Below, one piece after another: positions 11,341 through 21,255 of a stretch of 64,000 nt of DNA. The stretch is from Blattamonas nauphoetae. Lineage: Eukaryota; Preaxostyla; Oxymonadida. Position numbers and translations under genes: made by a program. The DNA lies in assembly GCA_033064195.1 (NCBI GenBank), contig JARBJD010000108.1, positions 62,001 through 126,000 of the forward strand. Direction: 5' to 3'. Within the stretch, counting starts at the first letter, position 1. Every line of letters starts with the position of its first letter. The notes under the pieces were generated by a model. It saw only the letters and a program-made list of their open reading frames with translations, searched no databases and had not been told where the DNA came from.

Positions 11341-12310
11341 TGAAGCCCGAATCCGGGTATCAACCAGAGTAAATCTAGAACTGTTTTTTATGAAGCTGAA
11401 TCAGCTGGTGAAGCACAATCGCTTTCATCCAGAATTAATTGGTCAAGATGATGAAAGATCCTTACAAGTCTAAAATCAATGAAGGAAACGAAGAATTATC
11501 AAACTTGGACAATGGCGAGGATACCTTCTTAAGACTCGTCCGATCGGCAAAATGACAGCTTTCATCATGGTCGATGCTGCTGGAACTGCCCCTCAACACA
11601 CCTTCTACTCCAAAAAACCATTGATATAGGATCACTCCCCCCAATGTCAGTGAGTCGTCATCCAATCCTTCACAAGACTGAAAAAGGATGGATGGAAATG
11701 GAAAAGTTTGAAGAAAAAATAAAGAATCATGCAGTTCCAGCAATTAAGAAGGTCAAGGAGGAGTTATCGAAAAAGAATTCTAATCTGAAGACCCAGACAC
11801 CTCACTGTTTCAATCAAAACATTTCTCACTCTTTTATTTTCGTGAAACAAATGATGTATCTGATCTCTTATTCCTCAAAGGCTTCGAATTTACTTGAAAA
11901 TCTCTTTAATCTGCTTAGTAGACTCGTTATGGGACCAGTTCCGTAAAGTAACAAATTGCCATCTGTGATATTCACAAAGGAATTATGGATGATTCATGTT
12001 TTGGTTGTGTGATCAGAGAGAGTCTTCAATTCGTTTCTTTTTCATGAGAAAACTGAGTGTTCCAGAATAGGTGGTTAAACTTTTTCTCTGATGCGGAGAA
12101 ATGGAGTCGATTGACAGCAATTCAATCAATGGAAGATTCGTTGATACCATGAGAATATTCCTTTTTGATAAAAGAAGTGGATTGCTAGGTAGTTCAGAGA
12201 GATAGAGATGGGAAGAAAAGTTAAGTGAAAAGCTTAGGAGGAGCCATCATCGGAGATGACGCTTAGCTTTTGCTGCAACTTTTTTGGTTTCTGAGTCTGC
12301 TCGTTGGCGC
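11341..12310. other. Decayed sequence, nothing recognised
   Basis: Several short plus- and minus-strand frames without family resemblance. Probably old transposon debris. Confidence 0.35.
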
Positions 12311-12311
12311 C

Positions 12312-12578
12312 TTAGCTCTGGGGGCTTTTCTTGTTGAATTGCTCGTCGTGCTTGGGCGAGCCTTGTATTGTCTTGGAGGGTCTAGTCTTTCTTACTTTTT
12401 TCGTCGACTTGAGCGAGCTGGGGTTCCCCGTTTGGACTGGAGGGGGAACCGGAACATCCTCAACTTCAATCTGAATTTCCGGCGTCTTGGTCGCCTCTGG
12501 GGTCGAAGCTGGTTGACGGAGGATTTGGAAGAACGAGCCCTCAGGTTCGGACAAAGAGTCAAAATTGTTCGACTGCAT
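12312..12578 (-). CDS. Short Pro/Lys-rich ORF, unknown
   Basis: 88 codons beginning MQSNNFDSLSEPEGSFFQIL. The N-terminal pattern (acidic/serine, then PE.SFF, then Pro- and Thr-rich) echoes that of the zinc-finger ORF at 13709-14044 (IDLDSSPEVSFFANF). The remainder is basic and low complexity. It may be a relative of the same mobile-element gene. Coding status is uncertain. Confidence 0.3.
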   Translation of the reverse strand: MQSNNFDSLSEPEGSFFQILRQPASTPEATKTPEIQIEVEDVPVPPPVQTGNPSSLKSTKKVRKTRPSKTIQGSPKHDEQFNKKSPQS

Positions 12579-12849
12579 AACTAGTAAATGATTTTTAGCG
12601 AATACATGACCCTTTGTTCAGACAAGTTAGTGTTTAGTTCAGGTTGCATGAGAAAAAAACTGGAAAGGTGAATCTCCCATCCACAGGACAATCAAATAAA
12701 GTGAATAAATCTACGGAAAACTACAAATGAAGTGACCCATCCAAGTAAAGATCAACCATCGTCATAGTATCGCGAGCAAACAATGAACAAAAGAGAGCAT
12801 ACGTCTTTTGAGTTTGAATTAGTTCCATTTCAATGATTAGTACAGTAAT

Positions 12850-13245
12850 TTGCAGAAGTTGCTTTTGGTTAAACTAAGAAAAAAAATTGAGTTTTCCTCC
12901 CACACAATCCCGATAAAACCTTAAAATTTCTCTTTTCAACCACTTTTTTCATGTGTTCTCGTCATACCTTCACAACCTGTGAACCGATTTTTCTGAAATT
13001 TTCTGCAGAAACGTTATTATGTAAAAACCATTTTTTGATTAATAAGTGAAAAAAATGATAGGTATCTGGGAAGATGTGAAAAAAGATCATAAAAAGTTTA
13101 AAAAAATGTTAGGAGTTTTGTTTTCTAACGTTTTTTTCGGATTTCTCGGGAACGCGTGGGAGTATTATTCGAACAATTTGGTTTGTTCAACGTGTGACCA
13201 ATATTCGGTTTTTCAGAGAAAGGCACTAATTGTTGACATGGAACT
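12850..13245. repeat. Second degraded copy of the foldback MITE
   Basis: TTGGTTAAACTAAG, then AATCCCGATAAAACC, then CAACCACTTTTTTCATGTGT match the interior and arm of the 14325-14924 element in reverse orientation. The right side (GGAACGCGTGGGAGTATTAT ... AATTGTTGACATGG) is a diverged partner arm. Internal sequence near ATAGGTATCTGGGAAGATGT is also shared with the complete copy. Confidence 0.65.
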
Positions 13246-13298
13246 TGTTCGTGACGTCACTAGGAATGATTCTCATTGAAGTGTTGGCACCCTTTTAA

Positions 13299-14247
13299 AA
13301 CTCGAGGGTTGATTTGTCCTGGTTTGGTCCTGATTTAACAACAAGGAAGACCTTTTGACCATACCTGTTCAAATCTGACCTTTCCTGTTCCTCCCGTTTT
13401 TGCTCCCTGTTGAGGATTTCTGGAGTTATTGGCTGATCTGTCACCCATTCATTCATTTCCATGTCGATCCATCTCAGTCGTCGTCCAATCGATTCCATTT
13501 CACCCGAACGAAGCAACGAATCTGCTTGAGCGTGGTGTCAGAATACACTGAATTGGAACTGAAGGGGGTTCAGGATATGTTTCAAGGAGGCTTAGAAAGA
13601 AAATAGCCGATTGATGTCGAGTCTGTTCTACGGCTCGAAATCACAATACAGAAATACCTTCACGAAGTCCGTTGAGAATGAAGGTAAAGGAAACGTGACC
13701 CATTTCCAGTGTCAATGTCATTTATCGATTTAGATTCTTCGCCTGAGGTCTCGTTCTTTGCAAACTTTGTACCACCACAACCAGCTCCACAGGCTGCAAC
13801 CGAAGTGAAAACGCCGGTTCCTACACAGGAAGCTCAGCCAACCCCTGTGTGCGAAGCGACACTTCGTCCGCCTCCAAAACCACAACACACTGTTCAACAC
13901 AAGGGTCAACCCAAGCCAAAAATGACCCTTGGGACGCCAGTGAGATCAAAAACCGGTCTCAGAAGAGAATGTCAGTACTGTGACCTTCCGTTCCCCACAA
14001 AAGACAAGCTGGAGAACCATGAAAAAGGCGAAGAACGCTGCTAACCCGACGACAAAACGAGAAAGGAAATATGAAGATACAACTAACTCTCCGTAAAATC
14101 ATTAGTTCTTTCGTATTACCTTCCATCGTCATTCTTGTTGAGAGGATGGTGTGTGGCAGAAGAGTGGCTTGATTTGCACAGGTATGGTCAAAAGGTCTTC
14201 CTTGGAGTTAAATCAGAACCAAACCAGGACATATCAACCCTCGATTT
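13299..14247. mobile_element. 949-bp inverted-repeat unit enclosing a zinc-finger ORF
   Basis: Arms at about 13299-13375 and 14171-14247 are inverted copies; over the outer 72 bases I count five mismatches. The arms read as protein in matching register: outward on each side they encode RYGQKVFL-x-VKS-x-PNQD-x-STL, preceded by DL(H/N). Thus the repeat may be an inverted duplication of a coding segment, not ordinary transposon ends. No target-site duplication is evident. The interior carries the ORF at 13709-14044. Confidence 0.6.
13709..14044 (+). CDS. Small protein with C-terminal C2HC zinc-finger-like motif
   Basis: 111 codons. An acidic start (IDLDSSPEVSFF) leads to a Pro/Thr/Gln-rich linker and a C-terminal cluster CQYCDLPFPTKDKLENHEKG followed by EERC. 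The Cys and His spacing (C-x2-C, then H, then C) suits a zinc knuckle or BED-like finger. It lies inside the inverted-repeat unit, so it is probably a mobile-element DNA-binding protein or an accessory factor. I do not recognise the family. Confidence 0.4.
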   Translation: MSMSFIDLDSSPEVSFFANFVPPQPAPQAATEVKTPVPTQEAQPTPVCEATLRPPPKPQHTVQHKGQPKPKMTLGTPVRSKTGLRRECQYCDLPFPTKDKLENHEKGEERC

Positions 14248-14324
14248 TTTGATCGTGTTGTGAATCATTCGGAAGAAAGCTCCAAAGAACAACTACTGTC
14301 AAATCCCGATCTGTCCAAATAATA

Positions 14325-14924
14325 GTGGAGTCTCCAATCGGTGTCCTGTCACCAATCGGTGCTTTTTTCTTGAAAAATCACAATTGGTCAAACTAAGAAA
14401 AAAATAAAATTTTAGAATTATATTCCCATGCGATCCCGAGAAAACCTCAAAATACTTTAGACAGTAGGGTACCAAATATTTTTGTGACTTTTTCACTTTT
14501 TATCTTTCATTTCTCCACAACCAGACATCCGTTTGAGACCGAAGAAAAAGCATTTTTTTCGTAAAGATATCGATAAAAGACGATCAAAAAAAATAAAATT
14601 TTTTTCCCATGAAATTTTTCTGGGCGAAAAACAGCCTTTTTTCATATCTTCCCAGATACCCACAATTTTTTTTCCAAAATTTTCCAAAATTTTCATTTCA
14701 CCAAAAAAACGTTCCTGTGGAAAATTTCATCAAAATCGGTTCATGGGATGTGAAGATATGACGAGAACACACGAAAAAAGTGGTTGAAAAGATGTATTTT
14801 GAGGTTTTCTCGGGATCGCATGGGAATATAATTCTAAAATTTTATTTTTTTCTTAGTTTGACCAATTGTGATTTTTCAAGAAAAAAGCACCGATTGGTGA
14901 CAGGACACCGATTGGTGACTCCAC
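14325..14924. mobile_element. Foldback MITE, complete copy, TA target site
   Basis: Arms of 131 bases at 14325-14455 and 14794-14924 are inverted and differ at a single position (the ninth base). Each end is flanked by TA (14323-14324 and 14925-14926), the target of Tc1/mariner-type transposases. The termini begin GTGGAGTC and contain two close copies of CCAATCGGTG. The 338-base middle is AT-rich without a frame. Two older copies are at 10268-10614 and 12850-13245. Confidence 0.9.
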
Positions 14925-15014
14925 TATAAATGCGAACGAGATCCATTCTCCGGAAAAAATTCGAGATCTGGCAAGAATTAGCACAAGAAACAGGCATTAA
15001 AATGGAATATAGTA

Positions 15015-15665
15015 CAGTCTGAATAGTTCAAAGTCGAACATAAATAATTCAAAGTCGAAGGAAATAATTCAAATTCGAAGTGAATTAATTCAAAGTCGAA
15101 AAACTGTGTTTCCTTTAGCCTTCGAAAGCAGCACACAATTCCCACTTTTTCTACTGTGAACTGTTTGTACCCATGTGCTCTAACATGTGAACACGTTTTT
15201 CAGGATTGAAAACAATGCATTCCTGCTTTCTGGAGTGATTTTGAGCTTTTTAGATGAAAACAGTCACTTCATTGGTCTGAGAAAAAACAGCCTGTTACAC
15301 GCAAGAGATAGTAGGATTGAAGTGACGTTTGAGAGGCATGAAGGAGTCATCGGTGTAAGTAATTATGGAAACTTTTGGCCTTGTTCAACTTCTGGAGGAT
15401 CTGATTTGTTGGTGTTTCTGGGCTTTGAAGCAGAATTACTGTGAAAAGAGCTCTAAAAAGTGAACTTATGCCGAGAAAGTGATGAATGGTGTCGGATGAT
15501 ACTTGGCTAGCCATTACCATGATCATTGATTTTGTTTTTGTGAGCATGAAAGAGTGGTGTGTGACGTTCACTAGAACAAACTGGTCCAAAAATTTGGTCC
15601 TTCGACTTTTAATTATTGACTTCGACTTTGAATTATTGATGTTCGACTTTGAACTATTCAGACTG
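15015..15665. mobile_element. 651-bp TIR element with subterminal repeats, TA target site
   Basis: The ends CAGTCTGAATAGTTCAAAG and its inverse, flanked by TA at 15013-15014 and 15666-15667, match for about 46 bases with one mismatch. Inside the ends, the 12-mer TTCAAAGTCGAA recurs at intervals of about 20-25 bases: four near-copies on the left and three inverted on the right. The middle has no convincing frame. The TA flanks suggest a Tc1/mariner-type mobiliser, with the subterminal repeats as binding sites. Confidence 0.85.
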
Positions 15666-15984
15666 TACCTTCTGGGGTTTTACAGTTGATCTGCGTGAAT
15701 CTCATCGAAGGACTGATGTTTGTTCAGTCTGTCTCTGTCGAAAGGAAGCTTCACGTAAAATTTCAGCACTTCAAGAATCTGAACAAGTTCTTGATGATCA
15801 TCTTGATGAGGCAGAGGATCAGGGAAGAGGGATAAACAAAATGAGACAAAACCTATGACCGAATCAATATATGATTGTGACAGATTTCAAGGAAAATTGG
15901 ACGAAATTACTTTTTTTCAAACAATCACAGAGAGTTTTCTTCGAGAAAACAACACCAAACTGATCTTGCATTCATTGGCATCTA

Positions 15985-16185
15985 CAGGAAGCCGATAGGA
16001 GAACTGGACCAACGTATCCTTCATTTCACTAGCGAAGGACAAAATCACACCACATCTTTTGTGATGGAAGCGTTGGAGGCCCTTTTGGTGGATCCACTGT
16101 TTGATCAAACCAAGAGACAAAGATTGATCTCCGACTGCGGACCCCATTTCCGCAACAAACTGCTGTTATGTGACATATGATCAGG
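15985..16185 (+). pseudogene. DDE-like transposase fragment
   Basis: The frame YRKPIGELDQRILHF...MEALEALLVDPLFDQ...LISDCGPHFRNKLLL ends in a stop. The SDCGPHFRN block looks like the region around the second catalytic Asp of DDE or RNaseH-fold transposases. I cannot assign a superfamily, and no other catalytic residue is readable. Probably a remnant. Confidence 0.4.
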
Positions 16186-19100
16186 TTTACCGACACTCAA
16201 TCATTCAATGTCCACCTCGACAGTATTTTACTTCGAATAGAATGGGAATAATGTATGCGATTCTTTTTTCATCACATTCAATTACAGGATGACAATTTTG
16301 ATTTGCTTTTCACGTGCGCTCGAAGAACACCTCAAACTCATGATGAAGAATCACCAGTCCCACCACTGCGCATGTCCAAACTCATTACGAATCGAAAAAG
16401 AGATGATGATTTCATTGATGCTCTTTTGTTCTTGATCTCAGAACCAGTAATTGTCTCGAAAGTTTTTTCTACGATCTTCTGTGAGAACCCATTCACACCT
16501 ATTGGAATATAAATTATGGAATGAGATTGCCATTTCCGCCAATCTGGGGCGATCTGTGCTGTGTTTAGGATGGCAACAGTGGCACAGTTCGCCACATCTG
16601 CACTCACTGTGAGATGAAATTATCGATTTTGAAACTCCGGAATAGCCCGAATAATGGGTGCCACATTGTCCATTGGTGTAGAATTCTCGTAGTGTGACTC
16701 CTTTTGAACGAATAACTGGTTTCGTCCAAATTGAATACGAGTCCGAGTTTCCATTTTTTTCCTTGCAGCGTTGAATCATGTCGGATTAATGAAGCCGTGA
16801 TAGATGAGGTCCACGCGCTTTGCCAGAGCTGTGAGCGTGACTTTGACGTATCGTTCCATAAGATTAGGGATTCGACGGAACTCCGCTCGATTTAGGAAGT
16901 TTTGTACTTGTTGACGCGTGAGACATTCGTGTGGCATTTGCTGAAACCTTCATTCTCACATCTCAAACTTAAACCAAGATCTCTCTTTTATCGAACATTT
17001 AAGTGCCGTAAGATGTGAAAAGAGGGGTAGTTATAAAACCATTAAAGACTGACGAAGACAAGATCCGGACGAACAATAGAATAATGTTGCCCTCCATCTT
17101 AAAACTCCTCATCGTCCCTTCTGATCATCCAAATCGATTGCTTTTTGTGTATTCGTCAGTTTCCATTCCTTAAGAGTATGTTCCACATTTCTGAGACTCT
17201 TCAACATGTTGGTAGGAGCCCGAAGAACAAGTCCACTCTTTTCAATATCTTTTCTGATAGGCTCGGCTCGATTCAATAAAATCGAAAAAACCGTTCAATC
17301 AATTCCAACCAAAGTTCATCAGCATCCTCGAATTAGTCTACACGTGATTGTTGAATCCTGTTTGCTCTCAAATCGTCTTGGGCTGCCCCGTTCATCTTGC
17401 TGGGTGAGATTGATGCTGCGCTTGATCGAAATAATGTCTGAAATGCCATTTATATCTTGGAATTAAGGACACGACCTCAGACTGACGAGACAACTGACGT
17501 TGTCGTGCTGTCCGAATGGCGCCGAGATTCATTAACCTTCCAAAAATCGAGATTTTTTGCGGGGAGATCGTCTCATTCACCTTGACATTTTTGTGTGTAT
17601 GCAAGATGCAAGTTGAATAAATTTTCACTATCCTCGAGAATGGTATCCACGCACCTAGCTCAAATCATCATTCATCTCTATTCACAGAATTACTTGGTCA
17701 TGGATACTGTAATCAAACACGAATCTGCATCGAACCTTGAGAAATTACCACCTTTCAGATTGGTTTTGTCAAGATCAATCCAGAAAAAATGTGCTGGGGT
17801 GAAAAACAGAGAAAAGTTGCGTTCTCCGAATTGATAACAATTGGAACGAGTTTTTTCATTTTACTCAGATTGTGTCGATCGTGAGCACCGTCGAAAAAAT
17901 GACTTCCGCTCAACATAGTCGAACAGATATGGTTGATAAAGGGGCTTCTCAACATGTTCACAACAAAGTCAGAGCTGGAAGTTACAAATGCGGGAGGGTC
18001 AACATAGACACTGCGAAATGGGCGGAGGCCAATGAAGAGGATGCGAATCCGGTGGACGACCGTGTTGACGATGTGAAAGTGGCGGAGAAAACTGTCGACG
18101 AAGCCATTAGGATCACCAATAGTCCGAATAGTGTCCTTTTATTTAAGATCTGTTGAGTCGATGCCTTATAGGTAAAATTGAGGGCGGTCCGAATCTAAAT
18201 TTGTTCAACTGTCAAAAATGTTTGGTGAGCTGTTGCAAGACTCCCCATGTCGTCCTTTCAGGAATCTCTCACCAACGAAGAAGAAATGAATTTTGTTTCA
18301 CCACCTGAGGAAATTTTTCCAGTAGAGCCAGTGCAATTGAAGAAACCAAGACCTTCGCATTTCAAAACGGGTCCATACTGTCGGTTGCTGGTGGAAAATC
18401 TGATTCAAAAGTAACAATAAAATGCGAACCCAACAAGGCATACCACAGCACAGATGGAACGTACACACTACAGTAGAGGAAGCGATTCTCTATCGCTGGC
18501 TCTTGTCCGTTTGGAGTCTCCACTAGGAAGATTGGTGAAAATGAATGGAAACGAACCTCGAATCAGTTCCAACGTGAGCCCCCATCACGTGAAAGAGATT
18601 CGCACGTATCACGCTCCAAGAGAAGTGCCAGTGATAGGTAAAGATCTGAGAAACCTTCGGAGACAAGATCAAAAGATCGCAATGGTTGGTTGGACGCCAG
18701 TGGAGATGTTTGAAGCCGTTCTGAATGAAAAAATCGGATTTAGGATGACGAGGGGAGAATCAGAAATTGGTGTTTTTTAAATGCTGCACACCTTTGACGA
18801 CATTATTGGGTTTACCCATGTGGAAGTTGTTCTGTCTGAGCGGTTCCTCGCGCAATTGAAAACATGTGAGGAACCCTGGAACCGAGGATGAAGAAGACCG
18901 TGAAATCGATCATGAAGGAGAAAGTGAAAGCGAGGATGGGAGATAGTGCGATGTACCAATCCGTGAGTGATCATCAAGATGACATGGTGATCACTCCCTT
19001 GACTTTTTGATGTCTATTTTCTCCGGCAGTATACGGTGCAAGTGAAGTGCTTCGCCATCGAAAGAAAAGTCGATTCATTTCTCAATCCTGAGAAGAGATT

Positions 19101-19400
19101 GGTATCGATTGTTGGTCTTCGGACTTTTGTTTGATGTGGTAACACTCACAGAAGCAAAATTTTGCATCTTTTTTCATAAAAATCGTTTTTTAAAGTCTTT
19201 TCGAAGAGCATGTACGGTATTTGGTTGAAAGTGGATGATTGATTGTGGAGATATGACGTCGAAAATTCAAGATTTATGTCATCATTTTCTTAGTAATTTT
19301 TAAAAACGAGCTAAAATGGTGGAGGGAGATCAGAGAAGAATTGTATTATGGGTATTCCAACATCTCGATCACTTTTGGCCCATCAGGTCGACACTTGTCT
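16186..19400. other. 3.2 kb of decayed sequence, probably transposon debris
   Basis: No intact gene. Fragments with protein-like character but internal stops occur on the minus strand at about 16780-16920 (NLMERYVKVTLTALAKRVDL) and 17760-17960 (HDRHNLSKMKKLVPIVINSE). A 108-codon plus frame lies at 18454-18780. None matches a family I recognise. No terminal repeats were found that would bound an element. Confidence 0.4.
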
Positions 19401-19408
19401 CTTTCACT

Positions 19409-21148
19409 TAGGCTTGTCTGACCGGCTAAAAGTGTCGGTCAGTGTCAGTTGATAATTGTACAAAGGGTCAGATCTCGTGCAGTTTTGTTTTGACTTCTCT
19501 TGCTTCTCTATCTTGTTGCTGCTGTGGACTCTTCTCCCCTTCATGGGTCTATTTTCATGTCTTTTACTCCCCTTTCTGCAACGATGGAACCGTCAGCCGT
19601 CTACTGTCAGAATCTGAACAATTGCTCAGACACCAATTCTGTCGAACGATAATTGGTTTTATTATGTCACTTGTTAGCCGGTACACTTTCTTTTAGTCGA
19701 CTTCTCGCAGGTCTACTCGTCACATTCCTCGATCACAATCATCATTCTCTCCTCTCTTCTCTTTTCTCCCAGCTTTTCATTGTTGTAAGTGCCGTCATTG
19801 CGTCTTTCATCAACATATTTCACTCGCCCATTTATACGGACATCCTCTCCCTCCTCCTTTCCGTCGCCATCACAATCATCGTTGATCACGAGGTCATACT
19901 GGGCAACAGAGAATGTTAGAAGCAATTGAAGGAATTCTAAGAATGAAATGCGTTGAATGCATAGGACGGTGAACAGGGAACAGTAGTCGAGGAGATGACT
20001 GGGGTGACATCCGTGATCAGGCATGAAGTTTCGTAATCGCGACCACATCCCTTCAATGTTGTTAATATGTGTGTGGGTGATGGGATCTATAAAGAACATG
20101 TGATGGTTAACCGTTTGGTAGGCGAAGTTAAGAGCCCTTTGAATGGCATGGAATGCCGCCCAGCAGTCCAAATTTATGGGAGATGGAGGAGCGGTACATT
20201 GTTCAATAATACCCTAAAAGGACAGGTTTTGTCCGATTCTGGGCAGGGGGAATGAGAGCACGCTTCTCTCCATTCTCCAGTCGCTCCAGCATGCCAAATA
20301 CCCAATGTTGTGGTCGTTCACGGCCACGATTGTTTTTCTTCCGTCCAAAAAAGGACTCATCGATTTCAATAAGTCGATCTCCCCCGCCAATTCTTAGCCA
20401 ATTCGCCCACACACGGACGGTCGCAGCTTGGCGACACAGTTGAAAAAACTGCAGACAGTTCGATCAGATTCTCCAGAAAATTCGTGGGATTGGATTTGAG
20501 ATAGTCTTCGATAACAATAAAGGCTGATCAGAAGCAGTTTGTTTATCTATACCCTGATCCCATGGAATGGAGTTACACTGAATCTCGATCGGTTCACATC
20601 GTGAGCCCGACATCCAAATCTGGGCGTTGGTTCGGCTGAGAGTCGTAAAGGAGTCTTACATTGTGGACAATGGGGGATCGGAGTGAGATTGTGGATTTCG
20701 AGGAATTCAGTTGTATATTGTTCATCCAGAAAGATCTTTTGAAGATTGTCTGTCGAGGTGTTGTGAAAACCCATTTTCTACAAGAAAAAAGGCCCGCAAT
20801 TTCAGAAATTTCAACCGAAAGGAAGACTTATGGAGTGATCTACACTCCGGTCCGTCAAGTGCAGTTATACCTTTTTGTCTTCGCTAACATTCAGTTATTC
20901 ACAAAACATCAAAGAGATTCAACAAGAGGGTGAAAAAAGAAGATCGACAGCCCACCGTTCTTTTTTGAAAACAAAACAGATAAAAAACCCGAAGATTAAA
21001 GCGAAACAAATTGATTGATGTGAAAAAGAGTCAAATATTGCATAAATGAATATGATACATGACCACAATCGCAATTGATTCGAATTTTAGTTTTGTAGAA
21101 ATTCTTTTCGGTGAAAACTGACAGGTCAGTGCCGGTCAGACAAGCCTA
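19409..21148. mobile_element. Merlin (IS1016/ISXO2-like) DNA transposon
   Basis: A 1740-bp element. The ends TAGGCTTGTCTGACCGGC (19409-19426) and the exact inverse (21131-21148) are perfect over 18 bases, with further partial match inward. Immediately outside lies the 8-base direct repeat CTTTCACT (19401-19408 and 21149-21156). Merlin elements are known for 8-9 bp target-site duplications, so borders, duplication and internal transposase all agree. Confidence 0.93.
19713..20774 (-). pseudogene. Merlin transposase, frame-broken
   Basis: The minus strand carries the ISXO2/IS1016 domain order over broken frames. First comes an N-terminal zinc ribbon (PHCPQCKTPLRLSAEPTPRF then GCRAHD, 20547-20774). 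Then the first catalytic block IEIDESFFGRKKNNRGR and WVFGMLER follow (20203-20412), then LDCWAAF with the second Asp (near 20171), and THINNIEGMWSRLRNFMPD with the catalytic Glu (near 20050). A change of frame separates the second and third parts at about 20215, and another break is needed between 20412 and 20547. The C-terminal 60 residues are Asp/Glu/Arg-rich and atypical. All DDE residues survive, but the gene cannot make one protein as it stands. Confidence 0.85.
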
Positions 21149-21255
21149 CTTTCACTGGACAAATACTTAATATTTCTTCATCTCGAAGAGACAAAGTCAA
21201 TATTCGAAGATCACCGATTGGTGATCTCCCATAAGGAAACAATGAGAAGTCGAAT

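Noticed and set aside
21200-21230. CACCGATTGGTGA near the pogo element, similar to the foldback MITE ends
   Set aside because: Only about 13 bases match, and no partner arm or TA pair is present.
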